NCBI RefSeq assembly: GCF_008056315.1
Contig: NZ_VRKQ01000018.1
Location: forward strand, 313,772 to 377,771
Direction of reading: 5' to 3'
DNA from: Seonamhaeicola maritimus
Lineage (GTDB): Bacteria; Bacteroidota; Bacteroidia; Flavobacteriales; Flavobacteriaceae
DNA length: 64,000 nucleotides
Shown: positions 8,137 through 17,813 of the stretch, in pieces
Numbering within the stretch: position 1 is the stretch's first letter
Layout: every line of letters begins with the position of its first letter
Position numbers and translations under genes: made by a program
Notes under the pieces: generated by a model
Databases searched by the model: none
Told to the model about the DNA's origin: nothing
Seen by the model: only the letters and a program-made list of their open reading frames with translations

Positions 8137-10029
8137 ATGAAGAGTAAGATATATTCGAAGGCTATTTTTGCTTTAGTTTTTTTAATAATTGCATTATTAT
8201 TTTTTGCTCGGAACACGCAGTGGTTTGCACCAAAAGGTATTTACGAAAATAAAAATGAAGACATTTCATATACTTCAGATGAATCTTGTTTACAATGTCA
8301 CCAGAACACCAAAGGATATTCAGAATATCATAATCCGGAATCTATTGGATGTGCAAGTTGTCATTTAGGAAATATTCTATCTAATGACAAAGACGAAGCA
8401 CACAAAGGCATGGTCTTAATTCCTGGAAACTTGTCTAACGCTAAAGAGACTTGTGGAAAATGTCATGCTGATGAGCTCCACAAGGTTGAAAACTCATTAA
8501 TGACTACGAATAGTGGTATTGTTGCAGTAGATAGGTTTGTTTTTGGGGAGGCTGATAGTTTAGATTATCATTACCATATTAAAGATTTAAAACATTCAGC
8601 TTCTGATAAGCATTTGAGAGATTTATGTGCTAATTGTCATTTAGGTGCAGAAAAAGTTACTTATGGAGAGATTAATCAATTAAGTAGAGGAGGAGGCTGT
8701 AATGCTTGTCATTTAAATTATTCGGAGAAAGCGAAGGAGGATTTACAAAAGTATATTACTTCAAATAAAAATGAATTTCCTAAATTTCACCCATCCACAG
8801 ATATTTTTGTAAATGATACGCATTGTTTTGGATGCCACAGTCGTTCTAGCAGAATTTCTACTAATTATATAGGTTTGCAAGAAACCTTATTAGATGAAGT
8901 TGAAGTTAAGGACAGTTTAGGTTATACGGTTTTAGATGACAAGCGTGTTTATAAAAACTTGCAGCCAGATGTACATCACACCAAAGGCCTATTATGTATA
9001 GATTGTCATTCTTCGCATGAAGTAATGGGAGATGGTAAATCTTACTCCCATGAAGAGCAAGCTGTAAAAATTCAGTGCGCTGATTGTCACTTTAGAGATA
9101 AACCTAATACTATTCCTTATGATTCTTTAGACCAAGAAAGTTCTTTAGTCTTTTTACATAGAGATTATCAGCATCAGGATAATGAAATGATAGCTGTGAA
9201 AAAGAGTGGACACCCTTTAGTGAATACATTTGTTGACTCTATTGGGGATGCCTATTTAATAAGTAAAAAAGATGGTGGTTTACATAGTTTAAACCCTCAG
9301 TCTGATATATGTTCAAGAGATAATGTTCATAAAAATGTGAGTTGTTCAACTTGTCACTCTTCATGGACTTCGCGTTGTATTGGATGTCATAATGAATTTG
9401 ATAGTTTAGAACCACGTGCCTATGACTTATTAGATAAAAGGTATGTAAAAGGGCAATGGAAAGAATATGTAGCAGAATTTTCATCTTCTTTACCTGCGAT
9501 GGGTGTACGTGAAAATAAAGAAGGTAAAGTTATTGAACCAGCTGTTCCGGGAATGATTATGACAATTGATATGTCTAGTTTTTCAAACAAATCAGAAGAT
9601 GAGGTGATGAAATTTCACAGGCTGTATGCTCCAAACTCTCCGCATACAACAACAAAAGAGGTTAGAGATTGTAAGTCATGTCATTCCAATCCGGCAGCTT
9701 TAGGGTATGGTAAAGGTGTTTTAGAATATGAGATGAAGGATAAAAAGGGGAAGTGGGTTTTTACACCAGAATACGCTTTAAACAGTCATGATAATTTACC
9801 AGAAGATGCATGGATACCATTTTTGGAAACAGTTTATATTAATAAAAATAATTCAACTAGACATGATTTTAGACCTTTTACGGTTGAAGAGCAAAAACGA
9901 ATGCTATTAGTCGGGGCATGCTTGCAATGTCATGAAGATGCTTCTGAAACCATCAGGCAAACTTTGGAGTTTGGGTTAGATTTGGTTTTAAATAATATCA
10001 CCTCTGATTGTTTTCTTCCATTCGATTAA
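8137..10029 (+). CDS. Membrane-anchored dodecahaem cytochrome c
   Basis: 630 residues. An N-terminal hydrophobic anchor (about 5-25) is followed by twelve CxxCH haem-binding motifs: CLQCH, CASCH, CGKCH, CANCH, CNACH, CFGCH, CIDCH, CADCH, CSTCH, CIGCH, CKSCH and CLQCH. The ATG at 8137 is chosen over an in-frame TTG just before it. The haems would face the periplasm. Divergence from the molybdoenzyme operon, with shared palindromes between, suggests it donates to or accepts electrons from that complex, or is itself a reductase. Eight-haem tetrathionate reductase and pentahaem NrfA do not fit the count. No family name can be given with confidence. Confidence 0.88.
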   Translation: MKSKIYSKAIFALVFLIIALLFFARNTQWFAPKGIYENKNEDISYTSDESCLQCHQNTKGYSEYHNPESIGCASCHLGNILSNDKDEAHKGMVLIPGNLSNAKETCGKCHADELHKVENSLMTTNSGIVAVDRFVFGEADSLDYHYHIKDLKHSASDKHLRDLCANCHLGAEKVTYGEINQLSRGGGCNACHLNYSEKAKEDLQKYITSNKNEFPKFHPSTDIFVNDTHCFGCHSRSSRISTNYIGLQETLLDEVEVKDSLGYTVLDDKRVYKNLQPDVHHTKGLLCIDCHSSHEVMGDGKSYSHEEQAVKIQCADCHFRDKPNTIPYDSLDQESSLVFLHRDYQHQDNEMIAVKKSGHPLVNTFVDSIGDAYLISKKDGGLHSLNPQSDICSRDNVHKNVSCSTCHSSWTSRCIGCHNEFDSLEPRAYDLLDKRYVKGQWKEYVAEFSSSLPAMGVRENKEGKVIEPAVPGMIMTIDMSSFSNKSEDEVMKFHRLYAPNSPHTTTKEVRDCKSCHSNPAALGYGKGVLEYEMKDKKGKWVFTPEYALNSHDNLPEDAWIPFLETVYINKNNSTRHDFRPFTVEEQKRMLLVGACLQCHEDASETIRQTLEFGLDLVLNNITSDCFLPFD

Positions 10030-10050
10030 ATTTTACAAAAAGATTTTGGT

Positions 10051-13000
10051 CTATTTAACTTTTATAGCTCCAATACCTTTATCCCAAAGTTCTTTATTAT
10101 AATCAGGAATATCTTCTTTTATTAAAGTTTTTGCTTGCTCTTTTAACATAATCCATTTCTTATCAAGCTCCTCTTTTCTGTCTCTAGATGATTGGTTTAT
10201 TAATGGCAAGATGTTCTCTGATTGGTTAATTAAAAATAAATAATTAGCGGTAAATTTATTTTGAAAATTTTCAACATCATCATAAGCTTTAGACTTACGT
10301 TGAACCATTTCGTCATCCCATTTTTTCAGCTTTTTAACAAGGTTAGTTGCTTCTGTGATTAATTCTTTATTTTCAGGAGTCTTTTTCAAAAAAGTAATAG
10401 TTTCATTTAACTGCCTTTTTAAATCAAAAATTAAATTAGTGTATTTATGCATATCAGTTAAATTTTGCTCCATTTCAGCCATAAAAGAATCATAGGCTTT
10501 ATAATTATCTCTACTGAATCTATGGAAGGGCGTTTCAACAATTTTGACTACACTGTTAGAAGAAATCGAATCTCCAATTTTCAAAGTTATATGATAGATA
10601 TCTGGCGAAACCAAATGGCCCTTATAACTTCCTTCAATATAAACGTTTTGAACACCGGGCATGGTTTTATGTCTCATATCCCAAACAATTCTGTTTAAAC
10701 CTTCTTTTTTGTCGAGTTTAGAAGGAGTAGGAGGTCCTCCTTCATATTTCTTAAATAAAGAGTCTTTCTTTGACGTAAAAAACCTTATTAGCTCACCTGA
10801 ACTATTTTTAATTTCTAATTTAATATGAGTGGAATCTTTAAATTTTGGAAGTTCATAATAAATAACCACTCCGTTAGCTGGATTCACCCCACTAAAGGTA
10901 CTCATCCCTTTAAATTTATTGTTATTATTGTTTAATTGACTTCCCCAATAACCTCTGTACGCATTCTTAGGTTTATATAGTTTTAGACTTCCTGTTTTAC
11001 CTTTGTATTGAGATAAAATGGTTAAATCATCAAGAATCCAGATTCCTCTACCAGAGGTTGCTACTATCAGGTCTCCTTTATGGATTTTTAAATCAGTTAT
11101 AGGTGTAATGGGTAAATTTAATTGAAAGGACTTCCAATTTTGTCCACCATCCCACGAAATAAAAACACCTTTTTCGGTTCCACAAAAAAGTAAATCTTTT
11201 TGAGTAGGACTTTCTCTAATTACTCTAGTGAAAGCACCATAAGGAATATTAGAGCTTATATTTTTCCAGCTTTTTCCATAATCTGTTGTTTTGTAAATGG
11301 CAGGTGTGTGGTCATTAAACTTGAATCTTGTTGTGGCTATATAGGCCGTTCCCTGATTATGAGTGGATATTTCAATAGCATTAATTAAGCATTCTTTTAA
11401 GTCTTTAGGAGTGATGTTAATCCAAGTATTTCCATTATCTCTTGAGAGATGAACTAAACCATCATCACTACCAGTATAGAAAACGCCCTTCTCTTGGGGA
11501 GCTTCTGCCATGTAACTTATAGTTCCGTAGTTTTCTCCTCCAACGGCTTCATTGGTGTATGGGCCACCACCTTTTCCCTGTTTCTCATTAAGGTTACGAG
11601 TTAAATCTTTTGAGATTTCTTTCCATGTGCTCCCCATATCTTTAGTCTCTAATACTAATTGAGCACAATGATAGAATGTATTTGTATTATGTTTGGATTT
11701 TAATATGGGAGCATTCCAATTGTAAAGATATTTCATATTTCTGGCTTCTTCACCTAAATATTGAATTGGAGCAGCCATTACTTTAGTTCTAGTATTCGAT
11801 TCTGTATTGAGAACATTAATAGAGCCTAAATAACTCCCGCCCATAACGTATTTTGGGTTATCTGGATCGAAGGCTAAAAAGGCACTTTCACCACCAGCAG
11901 AATTAGACCAATCACTTTCAGTAATAGAAGGATTGCCATAAGAAAGACTTGATATTTTTAAAGAAGGAAAATCTTGTTGTCCACCATATATATTATAAGG
12001 GAATAGGTTGTCCGCATTTAAACGATAAATTTGCGCAATTGGCATATTAGATTGAGTAGACCATGATTTGCCAGAATTAAAAGAAATGCCAGCACCTCCA
12101 TCATTCGCAATCACCATATTCTTGGAGTTATTTGGATTAATCCATAAATCATGAAAATCTGTGTGAGTTCCACTTAACTTGGTCCAATTTTTACCACCAT
12201 CTATAGATTTTAATGCTGGTGCACTTAATACATAAACTACATTATCATTATTTGGGTCAGTAAAAACCTCTGTGTAATACCAAGCGCGTTGAGTTAATCT
12301 ATTATCACCACTAACTTTTGTCCACTTTTCACCGGCATCAGAAGAAACAAATAAACCGCCTAAATCTTTATTAGTATCACTTTCAATTAGGGCATATACT
12401 TTGCTAGAGTTTGAAGGACAAACGGAAATAGCTGTTTTACCTTTTTCTTTGGGGATTCCCTTGTTAATAGGCTTCCATGTCTCGCCACCATCAACAGACT
12501 TATACAATCCGCTACCAGAGCCTCCACTAATAATCTTCCAAGGTTTTCTTTGATGGTGCCACATTGCAGCATAAATAATCTCAGGGAAATTTACATCTAA
12601 CGATATTTCACTACACCCAGTTAATTCATTAATAAAGAGTACATTGTTCCATGTTTTTCCGCCATCAATAGATTTATAAATACCTCGCTCTTTTGATGGT
12701 CCGTAAAGAGCACCTTGAGCGGCTACATAAACAATATTCGGATTAGTTGGGTGAATTACAATTCTTGAAATATGTTGTGTTTTATCAAGACCAATTTTTT
12801 TCCATGTCTTTCCTGCGTCCGTTGATTTATAAACTCCATCTCCATAAGATGTCATTACTGCTCTAACAGCATGTTCTCCCATGCCACAATACACAATATT
12901 TGGATTAGACTCGGATACGGCTACAGCTCCTACAGAACCTGTTTTAAAAAAAGTGTCTGAAATATTTTTCCAACTTTGACCAGCATCAACTGTTTTCCAT

Positions 13001-13191
13001 AATCCACCACCCGTAGAGCCCATATAATAAGTAAAAGGGTCAGAGGAAGTTCCGCTTACTGCAACTGATCGACCTCCTTGAAAAGGGCCTATATTCCTGA
13101 ATTTCAAAGATTTAAAGTATGTTTCAGTTTCTTGGGAAAATATGGATATTGAAAAAAATAAAATAATACTGAAGGGAATAATCTTCTTCAT
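10051..13191 (-). CDS. Secreted BNR/Asp-box propeller protein (VPS10/sortilin-like, glycosyl-hydrolase-annotated family)
   Basis: 1046 residues with a signal peptide ([20 protein letters not shown]). About ten or eleven Asp-box repeats of the form SxDxGxTW are visible, such as [55 protein letters not shown] and [11 protein letters not shown]. They span about residues 55-720 and form one or two beta-propellers. The last 300 residues contain a beta-rich domain and a charged helical end. Such proteins are often annotated as sialidase- or xyloglucanase-like, but no catalytic residues could be assigned. No C-terminal T9SS sorting domain is apparent. It ends 21 bp from the convergent cytochrome gene and appears unrelated to it. 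Confidence 0.8.
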   Translation of the reverse strand: MKKIIPFSIILFFSISIFSQETETYFKSLKFRNIGPFQGGRSVAVSGTSSDPFTYYMGSTGGGLWKTVDAGQSWKNISDTFFKTGSVGAVAVSESNPNIVYCGMGEHAVRAVMTSYGDGVYKSTDAGKTWKKIGLDKTQHISRIVIHPTNPNIVYVAAQGALYGPSKERGIYKSIDGGKTWNNVLFINELTGCSEISLDVNFPEIIYAAMWHHQRKPWKIISGGSGSGLYKSVDGGETWKPINKGIPKEKGKTAISVCPSNSSKVYALIESDTNKDLGGLFVSSDAGEKWTKVSGDNRLTQRAWYYTEVFTDPNNDNVVYVLSAPALKSIDGGKNWTKLSGTHTDFHDLWINPNNSKNMVIANDGGAGISFNSGKSWSTQSNMPIAQIYRLNADNLFPYNIYGGQQDFPSLKISSLSYGNPSITESDWSNSAGGESAFLAFDPDNPKYVMGGSYLGSINVLNTESNTRTKVMAAPIQYLGEEARNMKYLYNWNAPILKSKHNTNTFYHCAQLVLETKDMGSTWKEISKDLTRNLNEKQGKGGGPYTNEAVGGENYGTISYMAEAPQEKGVFYTGSDDGLVHLSRDNGNTWINITPKDLKECLINAIEISTHNQGTAYIATTRFKFNDHTPAIYKTTDYGKSWKNISSNIPYGAFTRVIRESPTQKDLLFCGTEKGVFISWDGGQNWKSFQLNLPITPITDLKIHKGDLIVATSGRGIWILDDLTILSQYKGKTGSLKLYKPKNAYRGYWGSQLNNNNNKFKGMSTFSGVNPANGVVIYYELPKFKDSTHIKLEIKNSSGELIRFFTSKKDSLFKKYEGGPPTPSKLDKKEGLNRIVWDMRHKTMPGVQNVYIEGSYKGHLVSPDIYHITLKIGDSISSNSVVKIVETPFHRFSRDNYKAYDSFMAEMEQNLTDMHKYTNLIFDLKRQLNETITFLKKTPENKELITEATNLVKKLKKWDDEMVQRKSKAYDDVENFQNKFTANYLFLINQSENILPLINQSSRDRKEELDKKWIMLKEQAKTLIKEDIPDYNKELWDKGIGAIKVK

Positions 13192-13572
13192 ATTTATTGG
13201 ATTGGTTTTCTCAAATATACCTAAAAATTAAACTAATTTATCTATAGTACAGTGCTTTTAGCTAGAATGGATAAATGAAAATGGATGGATTAATAAATGC
13301 TATTGTAAATTTTATAAGACTTCTAAAATTATAAGCTCATTATTCTGAAATTAATTTTATAAACTATCATTATTTTATTTTTCATTTTGTTTTGAAAAAC
13401 AGTTACCAAACAAAAAATTTATATTGCCCAATTCAGATTTTTGACGTAAATTTAATTGATCTTCTGCTAGATAGAAAAATATTCCAAATTAGGCTTTTTT
13501 CTAAGTTGTTTTGGTGAATTCTACTCTATTTTAATTGTCATTTAATAGTTAATTTATTCCCTCAGTAAAATT
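13192..13572. other. Divergent intergenic region, 381 bp
   Basis: Very AT-rich, with no supported gene. It holds the -7 box of the leftward propeller gene at 13212-13219. A clear TAnnTTTG box for the rightward Hsp20-like gene was not found. A short cluster of ATGGAT repeats lies at about 13265-13290. Confidence 0.5.
13212..13219 (-). promoter_or_regulatory. -7 promoter box TATATTTG
   Basis: Reverse complement of CAAATATA; a perfect TAnnTTTG match 20 bp upstream of the propeller gene start at 13191. Confidence 0.5.
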
Positions 13573-13953
13573 ATGACACCAGCTATCAGCACACCTTTTT
13601 ACAAAAGACGCAGATATAAAACTACTCATGCATCAAATGTTAAAGCGCCCAGTAAATTAGAAACAGACAATTTTTCAATTCAGGAAAGTGAAACTGGTTT
13701 TCACTATGAATTAAAAATACCTGGTTATATTAAAGACGATTTTAACTTTTATATAAGTGGAAACCACCTTGTTTTAACAACAGATAAAAGTAAATGTATG
13801 ATGCCAGATGTGGTTAAAAGCTTAAAGCATTCATATTGTTATCCTTCTGCTTATTTTAAAAAAATTATTCCTTTGCCTAATAAACTTATTAAAAAAGAGA
13901 TCTCTGTGGCCTATAAAGATGAGGTTTTGTCTTTTGATTTGTTTAAAATTTAG
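13573..13953 (+). CDS. Small Hsp20/alpha-crystallin-like protein
   Basis: 126 residues. After about 30 disordered basic residues, an alpha-crystallin-type beta sandwich is visible: FSIQESETGFHYELKIPGYI, then NHLVLTTDKSK, then YFKKIIPLPNKLIKKEISVAYKDEVLSFDL. The spacing fits an Hsp20 domain, although the usual C-terminal A-x-x-x-n-G-v-L and I-x-I motifs are weak or absent. It is probably a stress holdase. It stands alone between the propeller gene and the signalling operon. A more divergent CS-like fold is the alternative. Confidence 0.65.
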   Translation: MTPAISTPFYKRRRYKTTHASNVKAPSKLETDNFSIQESETGFHYELKIPGYIKDDFNFYISGNHLVLTTDKSKCMMPDVVKSLKHSYCYPSAYFKKIIPLPNKLIKKEISVAYKDEVLSFDLFKI

Positions 13954-14025
13954 TAGTCAATATAATTTGAATTCATGAATCTCTATCTAGTGGTTGAATG
14001 GGTGTATGTCTTATTTTATATAATA

Positions 14026-14105
14026 CCATTCGTCGACACTTAATCGTATCTTACCTATACTTAATTTGAATTAATCGAACACTTATCATTTAAAACATAG
14101 ATTTG
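14026..14105 (+). promoter_or_regulatory. AlgR/LytTR-like box and -7 box upstream of the NO-signalling operon
   Basis: ACCATTCGTC at 14025-14034 differs by one base from the AlgR site ACCGTTCGTC. The second half-site expected 25 bp on (14051) is poor. A related pair, TCGACACTTAATC (14033) and TCGAACACTTATC (14075), lies 42 bp apart. The -7 box TAGATTTG is at 14098-14105, 47 bp after the expected second half-site. The REC gene starts at 14134. Confidence 0.45.
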
Positions 14106-14133
14106 TTCTATTTTCACACTTAAAAAAAATTAA

Positions 14134-14547
14134 ATGAATAATTGTTTGAAAATCTTGCTTATTGAGGATGATATGATAGAAGTAATGAAGTTGAATAGAG
14201 CTATATCTTCGTTACAACTCCATCATAAAATTGTTGAAGCTAATAATGGTGAGGAAGCCTTGGAGGTTTTAAAAAATAAGGACGATCTTCCAGATATAAT
14301 TTTATTAGATTTAAATATGCCAAAAATTAATGGCCTTGAGTTTTTAAAAATCTTAAAAGATGATGATAATTTAAGGTATTTACCTACCATTATTTTAACA
14401 ACATCAAATAATAAAAGAGATTTATTAGAATGTTTTAAAATTGGCATTGCTGGTTATGTTTTAAAACCTTTAAAATATGAGGATTATGTCTTTAAAATTG
14501 AAAATATTTTGTCTTATTGGAGTATTAACGAATTAATAAAAATATAA
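14134..14547 (+). CDS. Single-domain response regulator (Rcp1-like REC)
   Basis: 137 residues forming one receiver domain. The acidic pair is in LLIEDD, the phospho-acceptor is D59 (IILLDLNMPKING), and the conserved Lys is in VLKPLKYED. No output domain is present. Its pattern resembles Rcp1-type receivers that serve phytochrome-like kinases. It is the first gene of a seven-gene operon, directly abutting the H-NOX gene. It is likely a diffusible phosphate acceptor for one of the two downstream kinases. Confidence 0.88.
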   Translation: MNNCLKILLIEDDMIEVMKLNRAISSLQLHHKIVEANNGEEALEVLKNKDDLPDIILLDLNMPKINGLEFLKILKDDDNLRYLPTIILTTSNNKRDLLECFKIGIAGYVLKPLKYEDYVFKIENILSYWSINELIKI

Positions 14548-15087
14548 ATGAAAGGTATTGTATTTACGGAATTCTTAGATTTAGTTGAAGATAAGTTTGG
14601 TATAGAAATGGTTGATAGAATCATAGAACAATCTGAATTGCAGTCTGGTGGTGCCTACACTTCAGTAGGAACATATGACTTTTCTGAGATGCTTAAATTA
14701 TTAAAAAATTTAAGTTCAAATACGGGTATTGCCATTGATGATTTACTCTTAGTATATGCGGAGCATTTTTTTTCAGTTTTAGAAAAAAGTTATCCGTTAT
14801 TTTTTGAAATGTATTCAGATCCGATAGAAATGTTAGCTTCTATTGAAAATCATATTCATGTAGAGGTAATTAAAATTTATCCAGATGCAGAGTTACCAAC
14901 ATTTGAGCTTGTAGAAAAAACAGATGATTCTCTAATTATGATTTATAAATCGAGTAGAGCAATGCATCATTTTGGTTTAGGTTTAATGAACAAAACCTTT
15001 CAGCACTTTAATACAACTGCTTCCATAGTTTTGGAAAAAATAAAAAATGATGGTACTGAGGTAAAGTTTATTATCAATAAAAATTAA
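14548..15087 (+). CDS. H-NOX haem-based nitric oxide sensor
   Basis: 179 residues, the usual size of a stand-alone bacterial H-NOX. Family landmarks are present: the haem-ligand region IENHIHVEVIKIYPDAELP, where H104 aligns best as proximal histidine (8 residues before P112), and the YxSxR haem-propionate motif as Y133-K-S135-S-R137. The distal position that is tyrosine in O2-binding H-NOX (Y140 of Thermoanaerobacter, five residues after the Arg) is F142 here, which predicts NO selectivity. Its stop overlaps the start of the PAS kinase by one base (TAATG), so the pair is coupled, as H-NOX and its kinase usually are. Confidence 0.9.
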   Translation: MKGIVFTEFLDLVEDKFGIEMVDRIIEQSELQSGGAYTSVGTYDFSEMLKLLKNLSSNTGIAIDDLLLVYAEHFFSVLEKSYPLFFEMYSDPIEMLASIENHIHVEVIKIYPDAELPTFELVEKTDDSLIMIYKSSRAMHHFGLGLMNKTFQHFNTTASIVLEKIKNDGTEVKFIINKN

Positions 15088-16676
15088 TGAGTCAAGATAG
15101 AATTGACATATTAGAGCGTGCTCTTAAACGAGAAAAAAAGGCAAGAAAAGCTGCCGAAAAAATTTTAGAACAAAAATCTACAGAGCTCTATTATTCAAAG
15201 AAAAAAATAGAAGAATTGTATAAGGAAGTGGAGTCTGAATTAACAAAAACAGACTCTCAACTTCAAGGTGTTTTTGAAAATATTGTTGATGCCTATGTTA
15301 TTATTGATATAGCAGGAAACATTTTAAAAATGAATGCTACTGCTGCTCATTTATTCGATTTTGAATCTGATAAATCTGACGGGAATCTTATGAATATGGT
15401 ACTTCCAGAAGATATTGATTATGTTTCTCAATCGTTTAAATCCTTACAGAAAGAAGGTTCTATTAAAGATTTTAAAATTAACATAAAAACAAACAAAAAT
15501 GATATAAAACTTGTGCATGTAAATGCCAGCATTATTTATGATAAGGGTATTGCTGTTGCTGCACAAGGCATATTGAGGGATATTACTCAAGATAATAAGT
15601 ATCAAAAAAGTTTGGAGGCTGAAAGAGAAAAGTATCGGGCTATTACAGCCAACATGAACTTAGGTTTATTGGAGGTTAATAATGATGATGAAATTTTATT
15701 ATGCAATTCAAGTTTTTGTGAAATGTCTGGATATGCCCAAGATGAACTTTTGGGTAAAGTAGCAAGTGACCTATTTCTTGATAGTGAGGTTGCTGAGATT
15801 ATTAAAAACGAAAATTTAAAACGCCAAAAAGGAGATTCAAATTCTTACGAGTTAAAAATTAAAAACAAGCTTGGTGAAATTAGATATTGGCTGGTTAGTG
15901 GGGCACCAAATTATAATTTAGAAGGAAAAGTAATTGGTTCAATAGGTATTCATTTGGATATTACCGCTTTTAAAAAATTACAAGAGCAAAAGGAAAAATT
16001 ACTTATTGATCTTGAAAAAAGTAATAATGAATTACATGAATATGCTCATGTTGTCTCTCATGATTTAAAATCACCATTAAGAAGTATAAATGCTTTAGTG
16101 AGTTGGTTGAAAGAAGATAATTTCGGAAAATTGGATGAAATAAGTTTAAAAAACTTTGGTCTCATAGAATCTACTTTAGAGAAAATGGAACAACTTATTT
16201 CAAATATTCTTAGCTATTCAAGTCTTGGTGAAGAAACGCAGTCAAATCAGCCTGTTAATTTAAATGATGTTTTATTAGAAATAAAAGAAACTATATATCT
16301 GCCAGAACATATTTCTTTAAAGGCAAATACCGAATTACCAATTATTAATGGAGACAAAACTAAATTAGAGCAACTGTTTCAAAATTTAATTGGTAACGCC
16401 ATTAAATATTGTGATAAAGCAGAAGGTTTTATAGAAGTTAATTGCCGGGAGTTAGATCAACATTATGAGTTTTCTGTTAAAGATAATGGTATTGGAATTG
16501 AAGAAAAGCATCATGAGAAAATATTTAAAATATTTAATTATCTAAATAAAAGTAAAGACTCTTCAGGTATTGGATTATCTATTGTAAAAAAAATTGTCGA
16601 TTTACATGAAGGTGATCTTTGGTTAGAAAGTAGTTTAGGAACCGGTTCTACCTTCTTTTTTACACTTAAAAAATAA
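15087..16676 (+). CDS. PAS-PAS sensor histidine kinase
   Basis: 529 residues without transmembrane segments. The order is an N-terminal coiled coil (1-55), two PAS domains (about 60-170 and 182-305), HisKA with the phospho-histidine H325 in VVSHDLKSPLRS, and HATPase with N-box FQNLIGNAIKYC, G1 DNGIGI and G2 GIGLSIVKKIV. It is translationally coupled to H-NOX, so NO-bound H-NOX probably modulates its autophosphorylation, as known for H-NOX-associated kinases in Shewanella and Vibrio. It lacks a receiver domain, so phosphate must leave to the REC, the Hpt or the LytTR protein of the same operon. Confidence 0.9.
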   Translation: MSQDRIDILERALKREKKARKAAEKILEQKSTELYYSKKKIEELYKEVESELTKTDSQLQGVFENIVDAYVIIDIAGNILKMNATAAHLFDFESDKSDGNLMNMVLPEDIDYVSQSFKSLQKEGSIKDFKINIKTNKNDIKLVHVNASIIYDKGIAVAAQGILRDITQDNKYQKSLEAEREKYRAITANMNLGLLEVNNDDEILLCNSSFCEMSGYAQDELLGKVASDLFLDSEVAEIIKNENLKRQKGDSNSYELKIKNKLGEIRYWLVSGAPNYNLEGKVIGSIGIHLDITAFKKLQEQKEKLLIDLEKSNNELHEYAHVVSHDLKSPLRSINALVSWLKEDNFGKLDEISLKNFGLIESTLEKMEQLISNILSYSSLGEETQSNQPVNLNDVLLEIKETIYLPEHISLKANTELPIINGDKTKLEQLFQNLIGNAIKYCDKAEGFIEVNCRELDQHYEFSVKDNGIGIEEKHHEKIFKIFNYLNKSKDSSGIGLSIVKKIVDLHEGDLWLESSLGTGSTFFFTLKK

Positions 16677-16679
16677 ATA

Positions 16680-17813
16680 ATGAAAACCGTACAAATTGTA
16701 AAAAGAAAAGACGGAATTTGGACGTATTTGACTCAAAATATTGCTCTTATTAAACCTTTAGTTTTAGTATTGGGCAATAGGTTTTTATTAGAAGATAATA
16801 ATATCTATGATGAAATACAGACTATGTTCCCTGATGGAGACATTGTATTTGGGTCTACTAGCGGAGATATTACAAGTAAAACTGTAGATGAAGATAGTAT
16901 CACAATAACAGCTATAGAGTTTGAAAAAAGCTCTTTTTTAATTAAAACAAGTAATGTTCTTAATTCAGATTTAAATAGTTTTAAAACCGGAGCAGAACTA
17001 GTTAATCAGTTTCCTCAAGAAGGGTTAAAATACATTTTTGTATTAAGTGAAGGAAGTTTTATTAATGGGAGTGAGTTAACCAAAGGTATGAATTCTGTCA
17101 GTAATGAAAATATATTAATTACGGGTGGTTTATGTGGAGACGCAGCTCGATTTGAAAAAACCTTGGCTTCTTATAACGAAAATCCAAGACCTGGTGAGAT
17201 TGTGGCTATAGGTTTTTATGGTGAATCTTTAGAAATTTCTTTTTCTATTCATGGAGGTTGGACCCCTTTTGGACCAGAGCGCAACGTTACTAAATCTAAG
17301 TCAAATGTGTTGTATGAATTAGATGATAAGCCTGCTTTAGATTTGTATAAAAAGTATTTAGGAGAAAAATCTAATGAACTCCCAGCTGCAGCTTTGTTAT
17401 ACCCTTTGGATGTGAAATCTACTGAGGAGGAACAGTCATTTGTAAGAACAATTTTAAATATAGATGAAAATAGTAATACTATGATTCTAGCAGGAGATAT
17501 TCCTGAAAATTCTAAAGTACAGCTTATGATGACTAATGTTGATAATATTGCAAATGCTTCTGAACGAGCAGCAAGACAAGCTTTGGAGTTAAGAACAAAG
17601 AAGCCTGAATTAGCTTTATTGGTTAGTTGTATTGGCCGAAAACTAGTTTTAGATCAGCGCGTTGAAGATGAGATAGAAGAAGTTGTTGACGTAGTAGGAC
17701 AAGATACTGCTATTTGCGGATTTTATTCATACGGAGAAATTGCACCATTTCATGGAGAAAATAATTGCCAATTACATAATCAAACTATGACAATAACGCT
17801 AATAAGCGAATAA
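16680..17813 (+). CDS. FIST-domain sensor, NosP-like
   Basis: 377 residues. The N-terminal FIST domain (about 30-220, with VFGSTSGDITS and ITGGLCGDAARF) is followed by FIST_C (about 220-360, with CIGRKLVLDQR and AICGFYSYGEIAPF). FIST proteins were predicted to be sensory ligand-binding domains, and one group, NosP, is an established haem-based NO sensor usually encoded beside a histidine kinase. This gene starts 3 bp after the first kinase and overlaps the second kinase by one base. The haem ligand cannot be assigned with certainty here, so NO binding is inferred from family and context. Amino-acid sensing is the alternative. Confidence 0.82.
   Translation: MKTVQIVKRKDGIWTYLTQNIALIKPLVLVLGNRFLLEDNNIYDEIQTMFPDGDIVFGSTSGDITSKTVDEDSITITAIEFEKSSFLIKTSNVLNSDLNSFKTGAELVNQFPQEGLKYIFVLSEGSFINGSELTKGMNSVSNENILITGGLCGDAARFEKTLASYNENPRPGEIVAIGFYGESLEISFSIHGGWTPFGPERNVTKSKSNVLYELDDKPALDLYKKYLGEKSNELPAAALLYPLDVKSTEEEQSFVRTILNIDENSNTMILAGDIPENSKVQLMMTNVDNIANASERAARQALELRTKKPELALLVSCIGRKLVLDQRVEDEIEEVVDVVGQDTAICGFYSYGEIAPFHGENNCQLHNQTMTITLISE

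Noticed and set aside
8137-10029. Assignment as octahaem tetrathionate reductase or NrfA
   Set aside because: Twelve CxxCH motifs and no CxxCK; counts do not fit either family.
12387-12572. Leftward frame inside the BNR propeller gene
   Set aside because: Alternative frame of a repeat-rich gene, with no support.
13265-13290. ATGGAT repeats resembling reversed CCATTC boxes
   Set aside because: Spacing (about 18 bp) differs from the 25-bp pairs and no matching promoter geometry is present.
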